From an uncultured Eubacteriales bacterium (lineage in GTDB: Bacteria; Bacillota; Clostridia; Lachnospirales; Anaerotignaceae), in assembly GCA_902406135.1 (NCBI GenBank), contig CABPCX010000134.1, positions 1-5,644 on the forward strand: a stretch of DNA of 5,644 nucleotides, read 5' to 3'. The translations under genes were made by a program, and so were the position numbers. Positions 5,131-5,644 of this stretch are shown in pieces. Positions within the stretch are counted from its first letter, which is position 1. Each line of letters begins with the position of its first letter. The notes under the pieces were generated by a model that did no database searches, had not been told where the DNA came from, and saw only the letters and a list, made by a program, of their open reading frames with translations.

Positions 5131-5644
5131 TACTTAAAAAAGCAGACGAAAACATTGAACTTTTAAAGGAACTTTATAAAAAGGCTTTTCCCGAAAACGA
5201 AAGAAAGCCCTTTGACCTGGTTCTGGAAAACGAGAAAAAAGGAATAACCGATATACTGGCCATTGAAGATGATGTATTTAAGGGCCTTGTAATAACCATA
5301 AAGAAAAATGACCTGATTTTAGTCGATTATTTTGCCGTGGACGAAGCCATGAGAGGACAGGGCACCGGCGCAGAAGCCCTTAAACTTATAAGAGAAAAAT
5401 ATAAGGGCTGCCGAGTATTTCTTGAAATAGAACTTCCCGGAGAGCAGTACGACAATAACGAACAGAGAACAAGAAGAAAGGCCTTTTATCTGAGAAACGG
5501 CCTGAAAGCTTCAGGAATACACACAAAGGTATACGAAACCGATATGGAGCTTCTTATTTTTGACAAACCGGTAAGTTTTGAAGAATATAAAGACATATTC
5601 AAATTGGCCATAGACGAGGAGCGTTTAAAGATAATCGGTGAACC
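5127..5644 (+). CDS. GNAT-family N-acetyltransferase (runs off right edge)
   Basis: The reading frame is open to the window end, giving 172 residues. It begins MILKKADENIELLKELYKKA and shows GNAT landmarks: a beta-strand pair around 43-68, then motif A with the acetyl-CoA pyrophosphate loop RGQGTG at 76-81, VFLEIELP at 97-104, and RRKAFYLRNGL at 116-126, the usual C-terminal FYxxNGF-like element. Proteins of this kind transfer an acetyl group from acetyl-CoA to an amine; the acceptor is unknown. The GNAT core is essentially complete by about residue 147 (LLIFDKP), so the remaining sequence is a C-terminal tail of unknown length. The ATG overlaps the thioesterase stop as ATGA (5127-5130), and AAAGGTG (5115-5121) lies 5 nt upstream, so translation is probably coupled. 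Confidence 0.92.
   Translation, partial: MILKKADENIELLKELYKKAFPENERKPFDLVLENEKKGITDILAIEDDVFKGLVITIKKNDLILVDYFAVDEAMRGQGTGAEALKLIREKYKGCRVFLEIELPGEQYDNNEQRTRRKAFYLRNGLKASGIHTKVYETDMELLIFDKPVSFEEYKDIFKLAIDEERLKIIGE

Overview
The window looks like a chromosomal segment of a low-GC, Gram-positive anaerobe of the Clostridia, plausibly Lachnospirales; this is inferred from style, not from a search. The grounds are AT-rich intergenic DNA, strong GGAGG-type ribosome binding sites, a Soj-type ParA beside canonical Bacillota parS sites (TGTTTCACGTGAAACA), and the family types of the proteins. A parA with parS sites usually lies in the origin-proximal part of the chromosome, so this window probably does too, although no DnaA-box cluster is visible.

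Left half (minus strand). A soj/parA gene runs off the left edge (1-727). Its 247-bp upstream gap to argS holds two perfect parS sites whose centres are 140 bp apart. argS (arginyl-tRNA synthetase, complete) lies upstream on the same strand. The second parS is the core of a 26-bp perfect palindrome that begins 14 nt after the argS stop codon and is followed by seven T residues on the argS sense strand. The same DNA therefore looks like both a ParB-binding site and the intrinsic terminator of argS. A weak promoter candidate and a clear ribosome binding site precede argS, and the latter places its start at the ATG at 2672.

Right half (plus strand). A divergent single gene encodes a metallo-beta-lactamase-fold hydrolase (2873-3517) with a complete metal-ligand set. 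It has its own extended -10 promoter and a strong Rho-independent terminator (3554-3590). A second promoter then drives a tight operon. Its first gene is a membrane-anchored alpha/beta-hydrolase-fold protein (3713-4648) in which all three catalytic-triad positions appear to be replaced. The second is a PaaI-like hotdog thioesterase (4666-5130), whose ribosome binding site touches the preceding stop codon. The third is a GNAT acetyltransferase (5127 to the right edge), which overlaps the thioesterase gene by the four bases ATGA.

How they may work together. ParA, the off-window ParB and the parS sites form the chromosome partition system. argS is housekeeping. The three-gene operon pairs two acyl-CoA-handling folds with a probably non-catalytic membrane-bound hydrolase relative; a shared acyl-group role is only inference. 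No mobile element, CRISPR array, tRNA or rRNA gene was seen, and no gene-free stretch exceeds 300 bases. The two observations most worth following are the combined parS/terminator and the triad-less membrane hydrolase at the head of the acyl operon.
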